Shown here: positions 18,628 through 28,476 of the stretch, piece by piece
How the letters are laid out: every line of letters begins with the position of its first letter
Position numbering within the stretch: the stretch's first letter is position 1
From: Candidatus Aenigmatarchaeota archaeon
GTDB taxonomy: Archaea; Aenigmatarchaeota; Aenigmatarchaeia; JACPZZ01
Direction of reading: 5' to 3'
Length of the DNA stretch: 37,596 bases
NCBI GenBank assembly: GCA_016195275.1
Contig: JACPZZ010000021.1
Coordinates: forward strand, 1-37,596
The notes under the pieces: model-generated
Databases searched by the model: none
What the model saw: only the letters and a program-made list of their open reading frames with translations
Told to the model about the DNA's origin: nothing
Position numbers and translations under genes: made by a program

Positions 18628-21297
18628 CTAAAACCCGGCCTCGGCAAACACGCTTCTTACCTTTGCGAGGTCGCCGCGGCCCTGTCCGAATGAAACGGAC
18701 CCGCCGCCGGATCCGCCGCATTTCTGGCATATATCAGAAATAATCTGGCCCACGTTTTCTTCGTTCTCGTCGCCGCGCTTGCCGACAATATCGCCGTTCA
18801 CGTTGGCCAAAACAACCAGCAGTTTTGGATGGTCCGCCGCCATGGCCTGCGCCACCTCGATCAATTGTTCGCGGTTGTAGGGCAGTATGTGGAATAATTT
18901 GTCGCCGCGTATTTTGCCGCGCAAATTCTCAGCTTTCAAAAACGCCAATTCGGATTTTAACTTTTCAATCGCCTTGTCCTTCTCTTTCCATTCTTCGAAG
19001 AACCTCTGTGCCGTTGACGGTAAATGGTCAACAGACACGCTGAAAACTTCCGCGACCTTTTTCAGTATTTCCTCTTTTCTTTTCAGGTCTTCCCACGCCT
19101 TTGAGCCCGCCGCAAATTCCAACCGAACCAACCCGTCCTGAATCCTTTCTGTTTTGAGAATTTTAATAGCTTTAACCTCTCCAGTCGAATCGCAGTGCGT
19201 GCCTCCGCACGCTTCGACGTCGTAGCCTGGTATTTCAACAATACGGATGTTCGTGCTTGGCACAGCCCCGCCCTGGTATATCATAGATCCGTACGCACGT
19301 TCCGCATCAGAGCGCGTCATAACCGTCTTGTTTACGTGTATTTTGTCCGCCACAATCCTGTTCGCAACCTCCTCGATCCTGTTTACCTCTTCGTCAGTCA
19401 ATGATTTGTAGTGGGTTATATCAAGCCTGGCTTTTTGGACAACCTTTTCCGCTCCGGCCTGGTTTACGTGGTTGCCTAAGACCATGCGCGCCGCGGCGTT
19501 GACGATGTGCGTTGCCGTGTGGTTCTTCATCAACTGTTCGCGGCGTTCCCAATCAATGCTGCCCTTCACAGCCTTAGCACCTTTGTATTTTCCATCGATT
19601 GTGTGTACAATGACATTGTTGTATTTTTCAACTTTCACAACATCAAAACCATTGATCCTGCCCAAATCGTGTATTTGTCCGCCCGCCGTGGGATAAAACC
19701 CTGTGCGGTCCAGAACAACATGTTTCCCGTCAAATATTTTCAATATTCTTGCCCTGAAATTTTTTACGCCGTCGTAATACAAAACCTTGGTCGGCTTTAT
19801 CCCTGTCAGGTCGTGGGAGAATTTCTTATCCTCTTCTTTGCGGCCCATGTGTTTTTTGGAAAGCATTTCGTAAAAAGTTTCCGGCACTTTAATCTGCACG
19901 CCGCGCTGTTCAGCATGGGATTTTATCATCTCCGGCGTCACGCCCTGCGATTCATAAAGTTTAACCATCTTATCCTCGTCTATGTCCACGTTCTGGCTGA
20001 TTATCACTTCAACAATTCTCGCGGCCTTTGCGCGCGAAGAAACAAAACGATCAGTTTCGTAGCTTATTATCTTCTCCACATCAACAAGGTTTTCCATCAG
20101 CTTCGTATCCAATGGATGCAGGAATTCTGCGTGCATCGCGCATATCTCCGGCAAATCTATCTTCAAATTCATTTCGTCTATGAAGTTCAGCGCCCTTCGC
20201 AAAATTACGCGAAGGTTGTACCCGCCGCCCACGTTGCTCGGCAGCCCGCCGTCCGAAATCGCATAAAGAAGCGTTTTCGTGTGGTCCGCGATGGAATAGA
20301 TCGCCTGCAAAGTAGCTACTTTGCGCTCCAGCAAAGACTCGTTTACCCCGATCTTTTTCGCAATAATACCGCGCGCCGTACGCAGATCCTTTACCTCGTC
20401 AAGGTTCAAAGAGCCTGCGTGCGAAGCGTATTTCAGGAACAGGGCCTCGTCGTAATCTATAAGCCCCTTCAAATGGTCTGTTACTTTTCCAAACGTTGCA
20501 TCATAACTTGTAGGAACGCCCTGCGAAAACCACGCCAATCGTTCCAAACCCCAGCCAACGTCAACTACTTTTATAGGAAGCTCTATCCTCTTGTTGTTTT
20601 TCGAACTGAATTGCATGAACACCGAGTTAACCAACTCAAGCCCGCGCGAAAACGTCTCGACGCACGGACCAAAGGCAGACATGTCAGGCATGGCCCACAA
20701 ATCCTCCACGTAAGTTAATTCGTCCTTCTTAATGCCCATGACCTCGGTCATAAATTCGAAATTCAGTTCGATGCAGCGGTCTTTCCAATAACCCGTTTTC
20801 GGATAACCGAACGAATGCTGCCCGGCCATTACGAAAGACGTGTGATGCTTTCCTGTCACGCCTACATTAGGTATGTCCGGGAATCGCAAACAAACCTGCG
20901 GCACTACAAGCCTGTCCGCAGGGTATTCAAATGTCAGCCCGCCCGCGTCCAGCCTCTGGAAATCCTGTATGCTTGCGATCGTGAAAAACAAATCCGGGCG
21001 CCATCTGGAAACAACAGGATATCTGGGCATTGAATAATGCGAATTGCGCGAAAAGAATTTCTCGAATTCCTTCCACATTTCTATATACCCAAAACGTTTC
21101 TTCGTGGCATTTTGTCCGATAAAACCGTAATCCTCGCATGACGTATCGCCGCACGTTTGTTTGCTTGTGCTCCAGAAGAATTTTTTGCATTTTACGCATT
21201 GCTTGCGGGAAAAACCTTCGTCTTCAAACATCTTCACTTTCCAGTATTTGGAAGGCGTTTTCTGGAACTCTTTCACCAAAGCGTTTTTCGAAAGCAT
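18628..21297 (-). CDS. alaS: Alanyl-tRNA synthetase (archaeal type); start ATG 21297
   Basis: FGYPKTGYWKDR, NHTATHIVNAAARMVLG, EACGGTHCDSTGEV, C-terminal DHLPS...SGGGS. Confidence 0.96.
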   Translation of the reverse strand: MLSKNALVKEFQKTPSKYWKVKMFEDEGFSRKQCVKCKKFFWSTSKQTCGDTSCEDYGFIGQNATKKRFGYIEMWKEFEKFFSRNSHYSMPRYPVVSRWRPDLFFTIASIQDFQRLDAGGLTFEYPADRLVVPQVCLRFPDIPNVGVTGKHHTSFVMAGQHSFGYPKTGYWKDRCIELNFEFMTEVMGIKKDELTYVEDLWAMPDMSAFGPCVETFSRGLELVNSVFMQFSSKNNKRIELPIKVVDVGWGLERLAWFSQGVPTSYDATFGKVTDHLKGLIDYDEALFLKYASHAGSLNLDEVKDLRTARGIIAKKIGVNESLLERKVATLQAIYSIADHTKTLLYAISDGGLPSNVGGGYNLRVILRRALNFIDEMNLKIDLPEICAMHAEFLHPLDTKLMENLVDVEKIISYETDRFVSSRAKAARIVEVIISQNVDIDEDKMVKLYESQGVTPEMIKSHAEQRGVQIKVPETFYEMLSKKHMGRKEEDKKFSHDLTGIKPTKVLYYDGVKNFRARILKIFDGKHVVLDRTGFYPTAGGQIHDLGRINGFDVVKVEKYNNVIVHTIDGKYKGAKAVKGSIDWERREQLMKNHTATHIVNAAARMVLGNHVNQAGAEKVVQKARLDITHYKSLTDEEVNRIEEVANRIVADKIHVNKTVMTRSDAERAYGSMIYQGGAVPSTNIRIVEIPGYDVEACGGTHCDSTGEVKAIKILKTERIQDGLVRLEFAAGSKAWEDLKRKEEILKKVAEVFSVSVDHLPSTAQRFFEEWKEKDKAIEKLKSELAFLKAENLRGKIRGDKLFHILPYNREQLIEVAQAMAADHPKLLVVLANVNGDIVGKRGDENEENVGQIISDICQKCGGSGGGSVSFGQGRGDLAKVRSVFAEAGF

Positions 21298-21302
21298 GCT
21301 AA

Positions 21303-21656
21303 TCACACATAAATCTTCGCATTTTTCGCCACGTCCGGGTTCACCGAACAGCTGTCGCAGGTGTCTATCCACGTAGATCCCGCAGCGCGCAGGCGCGATT
21401 TTGAAATCGTGTCGTAACTCACAGCCGCACCGCAGAATTTGCATGATGTTGGCACGAACACCCTTTTCTGCTTCTTGCCGTAAATGCTTTTCGTCCTGGG
21501 AGGCGGCCTTGTTTTCGCTTTCTTGTAGCCGAGAGACGCCGAATAACCTCTTAATCTCACGGTAATGAGGCCTTGAACCAGCCTGTTTTCTTTCTGCTCC
21601 GGCGTGACATAATTTTTGTCGCCCTTCTGTTCTACGGAAGAATAAGCCATACTCAT
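21303..21656 (-). CDS. Basic zinc-finger protein upstream of alaS
   Basis: CKFCGAAVSYDTIS...CDSCSV with an Arg/Lys-rich region. Confidence 0.65.
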   Translation of the reverse strand: MSMAYSSVEQKGDKNYVTPEQKENRLVQGLITVRLRGYSASLGYKKAKTRPPPRTKSIYGKKQKRVFVPTSCKFCGAAVSYDTISKSRLRAAGSTWIDTCDSCSVNPDVAKNAKIYV

Positions 21657-21696
21657 AAAGACTCAATAATTTTAACGACGATCAAACTAATAGCCT

Positions 21697-22041
21697 TTAA
21701 GCTGCAGCGCAGTTTGGACAGTGCGGTGTCAGGGCTTTTCTGTTCTTCAGCAACCCAAACACCGTCCTGGTTATCGGCTTCGTTTCGGGGACGCCGCCGC
21801 AATAATAGCAGGTTGTTTTTCTGGCAGCAGTTCTCGGTCTTCGACGGCTGTAACGGAACAGACCCAACTTGTCATAAACCCCTCCTCTCCTATAACTCCT
21901 GGACGGCCTGTATCCGGTATCGGCAAAAGTGTAAGAAGCTTTATTAGCAGCATTTAGAGCATACGGACTTTTCGGGTTGTTACTGTTTTGTCTGGAGTCT
22001 TCCAAAACCAAACGCTGCGTGTAACAGGGTATCTTCATCAA
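21697..22041 (-). CDS. Basic zinc-finger protein, possibly related to 21303..21656
   Basis: RRRPRTAARKTTCYYCGG...CPNC. Confidence 0.6.
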   Translation of the reverse strand: MMKIPCYTQRLVLEDSRQNSNNPKSPYALNAANKASYTFADTGYRPSRSYRRGGVYDKLGLFRYSRRRPRTAARKTTCYYCGGVPETKPITRTVFGLLKNRKALTPHCPNCAAA

Positions 22042-22198
22042 ACTATTTCTTCAGCGGGCTGGCTTTTAATCTTCACGTCATAGGTTACGCTTATTGTCGA
22101 TTACATACTCGTCAAAATCCCGAATTATTCTTTATCGGAACTCCACATAGACCACACGATTTATCTGAAGGAGAAACACGGTATTATTCGAACCCAGA

Positions 22199-23392
22199 AT
22201 GTTTACTTGTTACAAATTCAGATTATACCCATCAAATGACCAAGAGCGAAAGCTTTTGTGGGTTCTGGAAAAATGCCGGTTCTTATACAACAAACTTCTA
22301 GAAAACATGAATAACAACAAAACAAGCAGAAGAGAATCGCAACACACGATTCTAATCATAAAGAAAGAAAACCCGGAACTCTGCAAAATTTATTCGAAAG
22401 TACTTCAATATGAAAACTGGAGGCTATTTTCTAATTTGCACTCGTTGTATATGCGAAAGAGCAGAGGCAAAAAAGCAGGCAAGCTACGTTTCAAAGGTAA
22501 GCAATGGTTCAAATCATTTACGTATAGCCAATCCGGGTTTACTTTCATAAAAAATAACACAAGATACGATAAATTACGACTTTCTAAAATCGGTGAGGTA
22601 CCATTGATAATGCATAGAGAAGTGGAAGGGGAAATTAAACAGCTGACTGTAAAAAAACAGTCTTCGGGTAAGTGGTTCGTTTTGATAATTTCAGAGGTTA
22701 CAAAACAGACTAATGATGTGCAAAAAATAGACAGGGTAGGTATAGATCTGGGAACGATGAATTATGCTTATGACAGCGACGGGAATCATTTTGAAAATCC
22801 TAAAAATCTTGACGGATCAATTGAAAAATTAAAGCGGGAGCAAAGACAGTTATCAAGAAAAGTGAGAGGTTCTAAAAATTGGAGAAAACATAAAATAAAA
22901 GTAGCGCGGACACATGAAAACATTGTTTCTAGAAGAACAGATTTTCTTCACAAGTTATCTGGGTACTACGTGAATAGATATGGTTTTATCGCAGTTGAAA
23001 ACCTGCGAATGTCGGGTATGGTGAGACATCCACGCCTTTCTAAATCAATTTCAGACGCTTCATGGTCTCGTTTTATAACAATGCTCGAATACAAGGCTGA
23101 AAGAGCTGGTATTCGGGTAGTGAAGGTTGAACCAAGAAACACCTCGCAAAATTGTTCTGGTTGTGGAAGTACCGTGACCAAAAGGCTATGGGTAAGAACC
23201 CACGCCTGTCTGCAATGCGGCCTTACAATCGACCGAGATTACAATTCCGCGATAAACATACTGAATAAAGCACTACTGCCGGAACGGCAGGAAGTTACGC
23301 CTGTGGAGATTGGGCCTCTACTCAACAATGAGCAAGTTCGGTCACGGAAGCAGGAACTTGAAGAAAACAAAAATCTCACACACCGGATCTAA
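22199..23392 (+). CDS. tnpB: IS200/IS605-family TnpB RNA-guided nuclease, apparently intact
   Basis: RuvC motifs [17 protein letters not shown], zinc finger [37 protein letters not shown]. Confidence 0.93.
   Translation: MFTCYKFRLYPSNDQERKLLWVLEKCRFLYNKLLENMNNNKTSRRESQHTILIIKKENPELCKIYSKVLQYENWRLFSNLHSLYMRKSRGKKAGKLRFKGKQWFKSFTYSQSGFTFIKNNTRYDKLRLSKIGEVPLIMHREVEGEIKQLTVKKQSSGKWFVLIISEVTKQTNDVQKIDRVGIDLGTMNYAYDSDGNHFENPKNLDGSIEKLKREQRQLSRKVRGSKNWRKHKIKVARTHENIVSRRTDFLHKLSGYYVNRYGFIAVENLRMSGMVRHPRLSKSISDASWSRFITMLEYKAERAGIRVVKVEPRNTSQNCSGCGSTVTKRLWVRTHACLQCGLTIDRDYNSAINILNKALLPERQEVTPVEIGPLLNNEQVRSRKQELEENKNLTHRI
23276..23290 (+). other. Hairpin CTGCCG-GAA-CGGCAG inside the 3' end of tnpB
   Basis: Perfect 6-bp stem, located where TnpB omegaRNA scaffolds commonly overlap the CDS end. 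Confidence 0.4.
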
Positions 23393-23816
23393 AAGAGTTC
23401 ACTATCCGCCGTAGCAGGTTACGTTGATTGCCCCATTTCAGCCTTCTAAACGCGTTTTCAGCGTCTAACCACTCAAACCCAGAGAACATGCCACGCTCAA
23501 CCACAACCTTCCCGGCCAAAGCATGCACAAGGAAAGCCTTCTGCAAAGTTCCTGTGTAACCATGCTTCTTCGCATATTGTTTAGGGTAATTATATATGAT
23601 CTTACCGGGAACCTGTTTCACCAGCCCGAGCCGTTTCAAACCCGTTTCCTCTTTTACCTCGCGCAACGCAGCCTCGCGAAACGTCTCGCCTTTATCCACG
23701 CCGCCCTTCGGAAATTCCCAGCCCTTCCAGCCGTGTTTGCGCTTCAGCAAAAGAAATTTTATCCCGCCCGGGAAATTACGAAAAACAACGCCGACAGCGA
23801 CTTTGCGGGTCTTCAT
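23376..23816 (-). CDS. NUDIX hydrolase
   Basis: Nudix box [23 protein letters not shown]. Confidence 0.93.
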   Translation of the reverse strand: MKTRKVAVGVVFRNFPGGIKFLLLKRKHGWKGWEFPKGGVDKGETFREAALREVKEETGLKRLGLVKQVPGKIIYNYPKQYAKKHGYTGTLQKAFLVHALAGKVVVERGMFSGFEWLDAENAFRRLKWGNQRNLLRRIVNSFRSGV

Positions 23817-23999
23817 AAAATGAATTCGCTTTTCGGGCTTTTAATCATAACATATTTTAAGAAAACCATTTGCGAAATGTATAATAAAAAAGTCTCTGAA
23901 GGAAATTCCTGATATCAAGAATGATTTATGGGATACCTTAGACTATTTTAAATTAAAAAAGATAGTCCGTCCGAATAGCGTTTCCATCTAATAGCCTTA

Positions 24000-24314
24000 T
24001 CAACCGAAGAGTGAACTCAAACCGGCCGCAGCTTCAGCAGCCTTTTGTGCAGTGTCTTCTTCCGTCTTCGCTTCTTCCTTCTTCGCCTCGCCAGACGCGG
24101 CTACAGGCGCTGACGCTACGGCAACCGGTGTTGACGCTTTCTTCAGCTCTTCGTCTATGTTTACGCCTTCCAGCGCAGCGACCAAAGCCTTTACCTTGGC
24201 TTCGTTAACCTGTTCGCCAACGGCTTCGACGACTTTCTTCACATTCTCTTCCGTTACTTGCTTGCCTGCTGAATGAAGCAGCAAAGCGCTGTACATGTAT
24301 TCCATCGTTCTCAA
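24000..24314 (-). CDS. rpl12: Ribosomal protein P1/L12 (archaeal)
   Basis: [30 protein letters not shown]...[10 protein letters not shown]. Confidence 0.95.
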   Translation of the reverse strand: MRTMEYMYSALLLHSAGKQVTEENVKKVVEAVGEQVNEAKVKALVAALEGVNIDEELKKASTPVAVASAPVAASGEAKKEEAKTEEDTAQKAAEAAAGLSSLFG

Positions 24315-24550
24315 ACCCCTTTCCTTATCTCATCCATTCTTTTGTAAAGGGCGGCTTCAAGCTCCAATTTGTTGCTCGATGCAACCCTTGACAGCATTAT
24401 TATCATTTCTGTTATTGTTTTTTCATCAGCGTTTTTTTCCAGTTCCGCAGCCAGCGTTTTTATCTTCGTTATCAATTCTTTATTGTCTAGCGGTAAACTT
24501 TCTATCATTCGCTGAAGGTTATTTATCTGCATCTTTCTCACGTTAAACAT
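24311..24550 (-). CDS. Small helical hypothetical protein between rpl10 and rpl12
   Basis: 79-aa ORF overlapping rpl10 by 8 nt and rpl12 by 4 nt. Confidence 0.7.
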   Translation of the reverse strand: MFNVRKMQINNLQRMIESLPLDNKELITKIKTLAAELEKNADEKTITEMIIMLSRVASSNKLELEAALYKRMDEIRKGV

Positions 24551-25379
24551 TTAACCTGCGTTTCATGTTTTCCGCTATGTTTTTGTACTTGGCCATTATA
24601 TCCCCCATAACCTCTTTTTCATAAATACCTTTCTCGGTCGCGATATGTTTGGCGTTGCGGAATGCGTTTGCTATCATTACTTTGACGGATTCCTTGTTCG
24701 GGTAACCGACGTTCACGGACAGGTTCAGCGCCTTGTGATAACTCATCAGCATGCCCGCCAAATATTCTTCCGCCGGGACGCCCAAAACATCCTTGCCGAA
24801 CACGGTGCCGTTATCCAGCATGGCAACTACATCAAGGCCGATCTTCATAGGCTTGATGCCGAATTTCATTATGAACTCTGTCAATTCCTTTGTCAATTGC
24901 GTTCCCGCTTTCGCGACAACCGTATCTTCTTTTACCGTGATCTTCCCGTTCTCGACCGTTGTCTTGATTTTGGCCTTCTGGAACTCGCTTATCACAGGGC
25001 CTGCGGCAAATTGTGTCGGCCCCGCAGGAATAACGATGTCAATAGGCGTCACGTCGCCCGGCTTCGCGGCGGCGGGCTGCTTGTTTTTTTCCAAAAAATT
25101 GTAAAGCTTGAAAGGGTTTTGGTTTGTAAAGATAAGCGCAACTTCCCCTGTGAGCAATTTTTCAAGTTCCGGCAGGCCTTTCTTGTCGGAGCTTTGGAAT
25201 GCGCGCTTCATCAAAGAAGATTTCGCCATCCTTATTTTCGCCTCGCCTGCAAGCGCATTGCGTATGTCCAGAAGCTGTTTTGCAGGCATCTTATGCATGT
25301 TCAAAACGCCTACAACGCTGTACGAACCTGCCAGTTTTTTCAAATCGTCCACAGCCTGCAATTTTTGTTCGTTAACCAT
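24543..25379 (-). CDS. rpl10: Ribosomal protein uL10/P0
   Basis: VVGVLNMHKMPAKQLLDIRNAL...IRMAKSSLMKRA, GPTQFAAGPVISEFQKAKI. Confidence 0.95.
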   Translation of the reverse strand: MVNEQKLQAVDDLKKLAGSYSVVGVLNMHKMPAKQLLDIRNALAGEAKIRMAKSSLMKRAFQSSDKKGLPELEKLLTGEVALIFTNQNPFKLYNFLEKNKQPAAAKPGDVTPIDIVIPAGPTQFAAGPVISEFQKAKIKTTVENGKITVKEDTVVAKAGTQLTKELTEFIMKFGIKPMKIGLDVVAMLDNGTVFGKDVLGVPAEEYLAGMLMSYHKALNLSVNVGYPNKESVKVMIANAFRNAKHIATEKGIYEKEVMGDIMAKYKNIAENMKRRLNV

Positions 25380-26024
25380 CTACTGCACCCTGACCTTTTC
25401 CGGCTTGCCCATCGTCAGCTTTACGGTTATGTTTTTGAAGTTGTCCTTGCCCTTAGGCAGTTTACGCTCCAAAAATTCCATTACAGACTCTATGTTTTCG
25501 ATGACCTTGCCGTCGTCCATTTTTTCGTTGCCTATGATTACGTTAACGACAGGCGAGTCCTTTAATTTTATTCGCACGTATTTTTTGGTTCTTTCAACCA
25601 AGGTTTTCACATCAGCGTTTGGCGGTATGGGTTTTGGCATTTTTCCGCGCGGAGCCAGCACAGGGCCCATGTGCTTGCCTACCAAAGGCATCAACGATAT
25701 TTCAGAAAGGAAGAAATCTGTGCCGGCGGCCAATTTTTTAAGCGATTTTTTGTCCTGGCCTATTGCAGGCAGCTGGTCTTTGGTTATAACAGAGTCCGCG
25801 ACACCCGTCGCCTTTTGCGTTATGGTGTCCGAGATGACAGCAACTTTTACGTTCTTGCCAAGCCCGTTAGGCAGCATGAAATCCTCGGAAAGCCTGCTCT
25901 CCGCCTTCTTCATGTCCATTTCCTTCAAAGAAACGGAAAGGTCCCAGGATTGGGTAAAATTCTTTCCTTTTGCCGATTCTCTCGCCTTTTTCATGGCGTC
26001 CATTAATGTGTTTTTATCTATCAT
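25380..26024 (-). CDS. rpl1: Ribosomal protein uL1
   Basis: FTQSWDLSVSLKEMDMKK, VGKHMGPVLAPRGKMPKPIPPNAD. Confidence 0.96.
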   Translation of the reverse strand: MIDKNTLMDAMKKARESAKGKNFTQSWDLSVSLKEMDMKKAESRLSEDFMLPNGLGKNVKVAVISDTITQKATGVADSVITKDQLPAIGQDKKSLKKLAAGTDFFLSEISLMPLVGKHMGPVLAPRGKMPKPIPPNADVKTLVERTKKYVRIKLKDSPVVNVIIGNEKMDDGKVIENIESVMEFLERKLPKGKDNFKNITVKLTMGKPEKVRVQ

Positions 26025-26125
26025 TACAACCCTCCCGCCAAAGCGGTAGTCAAACAGTTATTGGGTTTTATCGTCTTTGCAGTATTTTACTAAACAGTTT
26101 ATTGCCGGGTTACGCTTAAATACCC

Positions 26126-26551
26126 CTATTCTTGTTTTTGTTCCGTATCCTGCTTAATCTCTACAAAATCAGCATCGCCCTGCTTGGATTTGATGTCAAC
26201 AATCTCCGCCGTTAACGCTTTGGAAACCCGGTTCATCCTGTTCTCGAGTTCGAGTATTTTTTTCGTGAGCATGGTGTGCTGCTCGTCGTCCTCGATTTTT
26301 CCGTTTGCCAGCCCCACCTTGCTGATGCCTTCCTTTATCCAATGCAAAGCGTCGAGAATTTTCAAGTTGACCTCTTTCAGTTCTTTAAAAGCGACTTCCT
26401 GCGTTAACTTTACCAGCCCTGTCGATACTATCGCCACAGCGATCAGCAGGCCGGTTGACACGCTGAACAAGGGGTTGGAGTATAGTGAATACGCTAAAGA
26501 AAATCCGCCGAGCGCAAACCACGCCCAAAATAATTTGTCCCACATTGACAT
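26126..26551 (-). CDS. Hypothetical membrane protein with coiled coil
   Basis: N-terminal hydrophobic segments and C-terminal heptad-like region. Confidence 0.6.
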   Translation of the reverse strand: MSMWDKLFWAWFALGGFSLAYSLYSNPLFSVSTGLLIAVAIVSTGLVKLTQEVAFKELKEVNLKILDALHWIKEGISKVGLANGKIEDDEQHTMLTKKILELENRMNRVSKALTAEIVDIKSKQGDADFVEIKQDTEQKQE

Positions 26552-26683
26552 TACAGCACAACTAAACCGTCGATTCGAAAAGATTTAACCCTATCTCTGG
26601 CATCGGCGTTGTGTAAAAAATCCTTTATAACCATATTTTGGATATGTCTTACCCCTGAACTGGCTTTTGGATAAAAAGTTGGC

Positions 26684-26965
26684 TTAGAACTTACCCGTCA
26701 TTCCAAGGTCTTCTAACTGCTTTTTGAGGTCTTCTTTGGATTTTGGCTTAGACGGCAATATGCCGTCCAACGCTTTTTGTAGCTCTTTCATGGAGTTATT
26801 GCAGTGAGGGCAGTCCTCAATGACTTCATATTTCTCTGGGTGAAACGTTAAATCTCTCCGTCTTGATGTAGAATTTCTCACAATCCTACTACTGACAACA
26901 CCTTCTCTGAATAAAACGTTTATTTGATTACCACAGAATGGACAGGGTGTCGTAGTTTTATGCAT
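26684..26965 (-). CDS. Small zinc-binding protein
   Basis: CPFCGNQI...CPHCNNSM. Confidence 0.65.
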   Translation of the reverse strand: MHKTTTPCPFCGNQINVLFREGVVSSRIVRNSTSRRRDLTFHPEKYEVIEDCPHCNNSMKELQKALDGILPSKPKSKEDLKKQLEDLGMTGKF

Positions 26966-27060
26966 ATTTTATCTCAGTCTTGTCTTTATTAAATCCTTAA
27001 CGTTCGTTCTTAGGTAACTAAAATCTCATCTTTTAAATCTCAGACTGATATACGTATAAT

Positions 27061-27663
27061 ATGGACATAAAAATCGGTGATTATGTAGTTGCAACAAGGA
27101 ATATTAGCAATATTCAAGTACGTGCTGTTGGGCTTGTAAAAAATGTTTCAGCAGGAGAGATTACTGTCTTGTTTATTGGAGCAAACAAAACTGTGAAAAC
27201 TGACGACAATCATATTGCTTATTTAGATATTAAAAAAACTGGTAAACCATACGATAAGAAAGTATGCAACATGTGTCATTTATTGAAAGACATGAAAGAG
27301 TTCGATATCAATCAGACTGACGCAAAAGGAAGAAAGACTACTAGGCCAAGCTGTAAAGTATGCAGAGTAGCGATAGATGGGAAGCCTCTAAAACCCGAAG
27401 AAAATCGAAGGTTAAACAGCATGACGCCCAAAGATATTTTCACGTGTCCGATATGTAAGAAAACATCCATCGTAGGTGTTACCGCTAATTTGGTGAAAGA
27501 TCATGACCATGCTACAGGGAGAGGAAGAGAATGGATTTGTGACAGTTGCAATACCGGATTGGGCAGATTCAAAGATGACATCGGATTACTTCAAAGAGTG
27601 ATTGAATATTTGAAAAAGTATTTGAAAAATACTCGTATTTTTAAGGATTCTAAATTAGTTTAG
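27061..27663 (+). CDS. Recombination endonuclease VII-like (HNH/His-Me) nuclease, candidate restriction enzyme
   Basis: CPICKKTSIVGVTANLVKDHDHATGRGREWICDSCNTGLGRFKDDIGLLQRVIEYL. Confidence 0.85.
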   Translation: MDIKIGDYVVATRNISNIQVRAVGLVKNVSAGEITVLFIGANKTVKTDDNHIAYLDIKKTGKPYDKKVCNMCHLLKDMKEFDINQTDAKGRKTTRPSCKVCRVAIDGKPLKPEENRRLNSMTPKDIFTCPICKKTSIVGVTANLVKDHDHATGRGREWICDSCNTGLGRFKDDIGLLQRVIEYLKKYLKNTRIFKDSKLV

Positions 27664-28435
27664 TTTGTTTGTACACACTTTTCAAACGTTTTTTTGCTAT
27701 GTTGACATATTCTTCCGATATATCGCAACCCAAGAAATTCCTACCGTTTAGCTTAGCCATCTTGAGTGTAGTCCCAGAACCGCACATGGGATCGAACACC
27801 AAATCATTCGGTTTGCTCCAAGATATTATGTGATCTTCCGCAAGTTTCTCGGGAAACACTGCTGGATGTTTAAATGCTATCTTATCACTAGTTGTTCCAC
27901 CAAGACCGACAGCATATTCCCAAATATTATCTCTTACTTTCTCTGATTTTAATTCGCCTAAAACTTTTTTTATTTTACCATCCGCTTTTCTATTTGTTAC
28001 TAACATTTCAAACCCTGTTCTTACTGTTGGAACTTTTATAGGGTTAAAGGTTTTGGGTTTTCCTTTGGAAAAGACAAACATAAATTCAAAAGCGTTAGTA
28101 TATGCATTGCTTCTCATGAACGGTGTGTTTCTTTTCTTGAATATCATGACATCATGAACATTGAACCCAACTGACTGAAAGAATAATGCTTGTTTGAATG
28201 GCGTTAATATTATATTGCTGTTCTCTATTTTTTTCCCAACAACCCAGACGACTACACCGCCTTTTTTAGTTACCCTGAAAAGCTGATGGGCGATGTTATC
28301 GAAATCGAACTTGTATCCGTTATAATTCCGTAGATTGTCGTATGGCGGGGAGGTGACGGTCAAGTCTATTGATTCTTCATCCATTTCCTTCATAAATTCA
28401 ACGCAATTCATCGTGTAGACTTCATTTATTTTCAT
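27650..28435 (-). CDS. Beta-class DNA methyltransferase (N4C/N6A)
   Basis: TVTSPPYDNLRNY (motif IV) before FDPMCGSGTTLKMAKLNGRNFLGCDI (motif I). Confidence 0.9.
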   Translation of the reverse strand: MKINEVYTMNCVEFMKEMDEESIDLTVTSPPYDNLRNYNGYKFDFDNIAHQLFRVTKKGGVVVWVVGKKIENSNIILTPFKQALFFQSVGFNVHDVMIFKKRNTPFMRSNAYTNAFEFMFVFSKGKPKTFNPIKVPTVRTGFEMLVTNRKADGKIKKVLGELKSEKVRDNIWEYAVGLGGTTSDKIAFKHPAVFPEKLAEDHIISWSKPNDLVFDPMCGSGTTLKMAKLNGRNFLGCDISEEYVNIAKKRLKSVYKQTKLI

Positions 28436-28476
28436 TGGAAATGCCTCGTTTAATCATTCATTTAATTAAATATTAG

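Noticed and set aside
19507-20718. 403-aa plus-strand ORF
   Set aside because: Fully antisense to alaS, with low-complexity Tyr/His/Arg-rich composition typical of a shadow ORF.
24645-26049. Long plus-strand ORFs (306 and 313 aa) across rpl10/rpl1
   Set aside because: Antisense to clear ribosomal protein genes; no recognisable domains.
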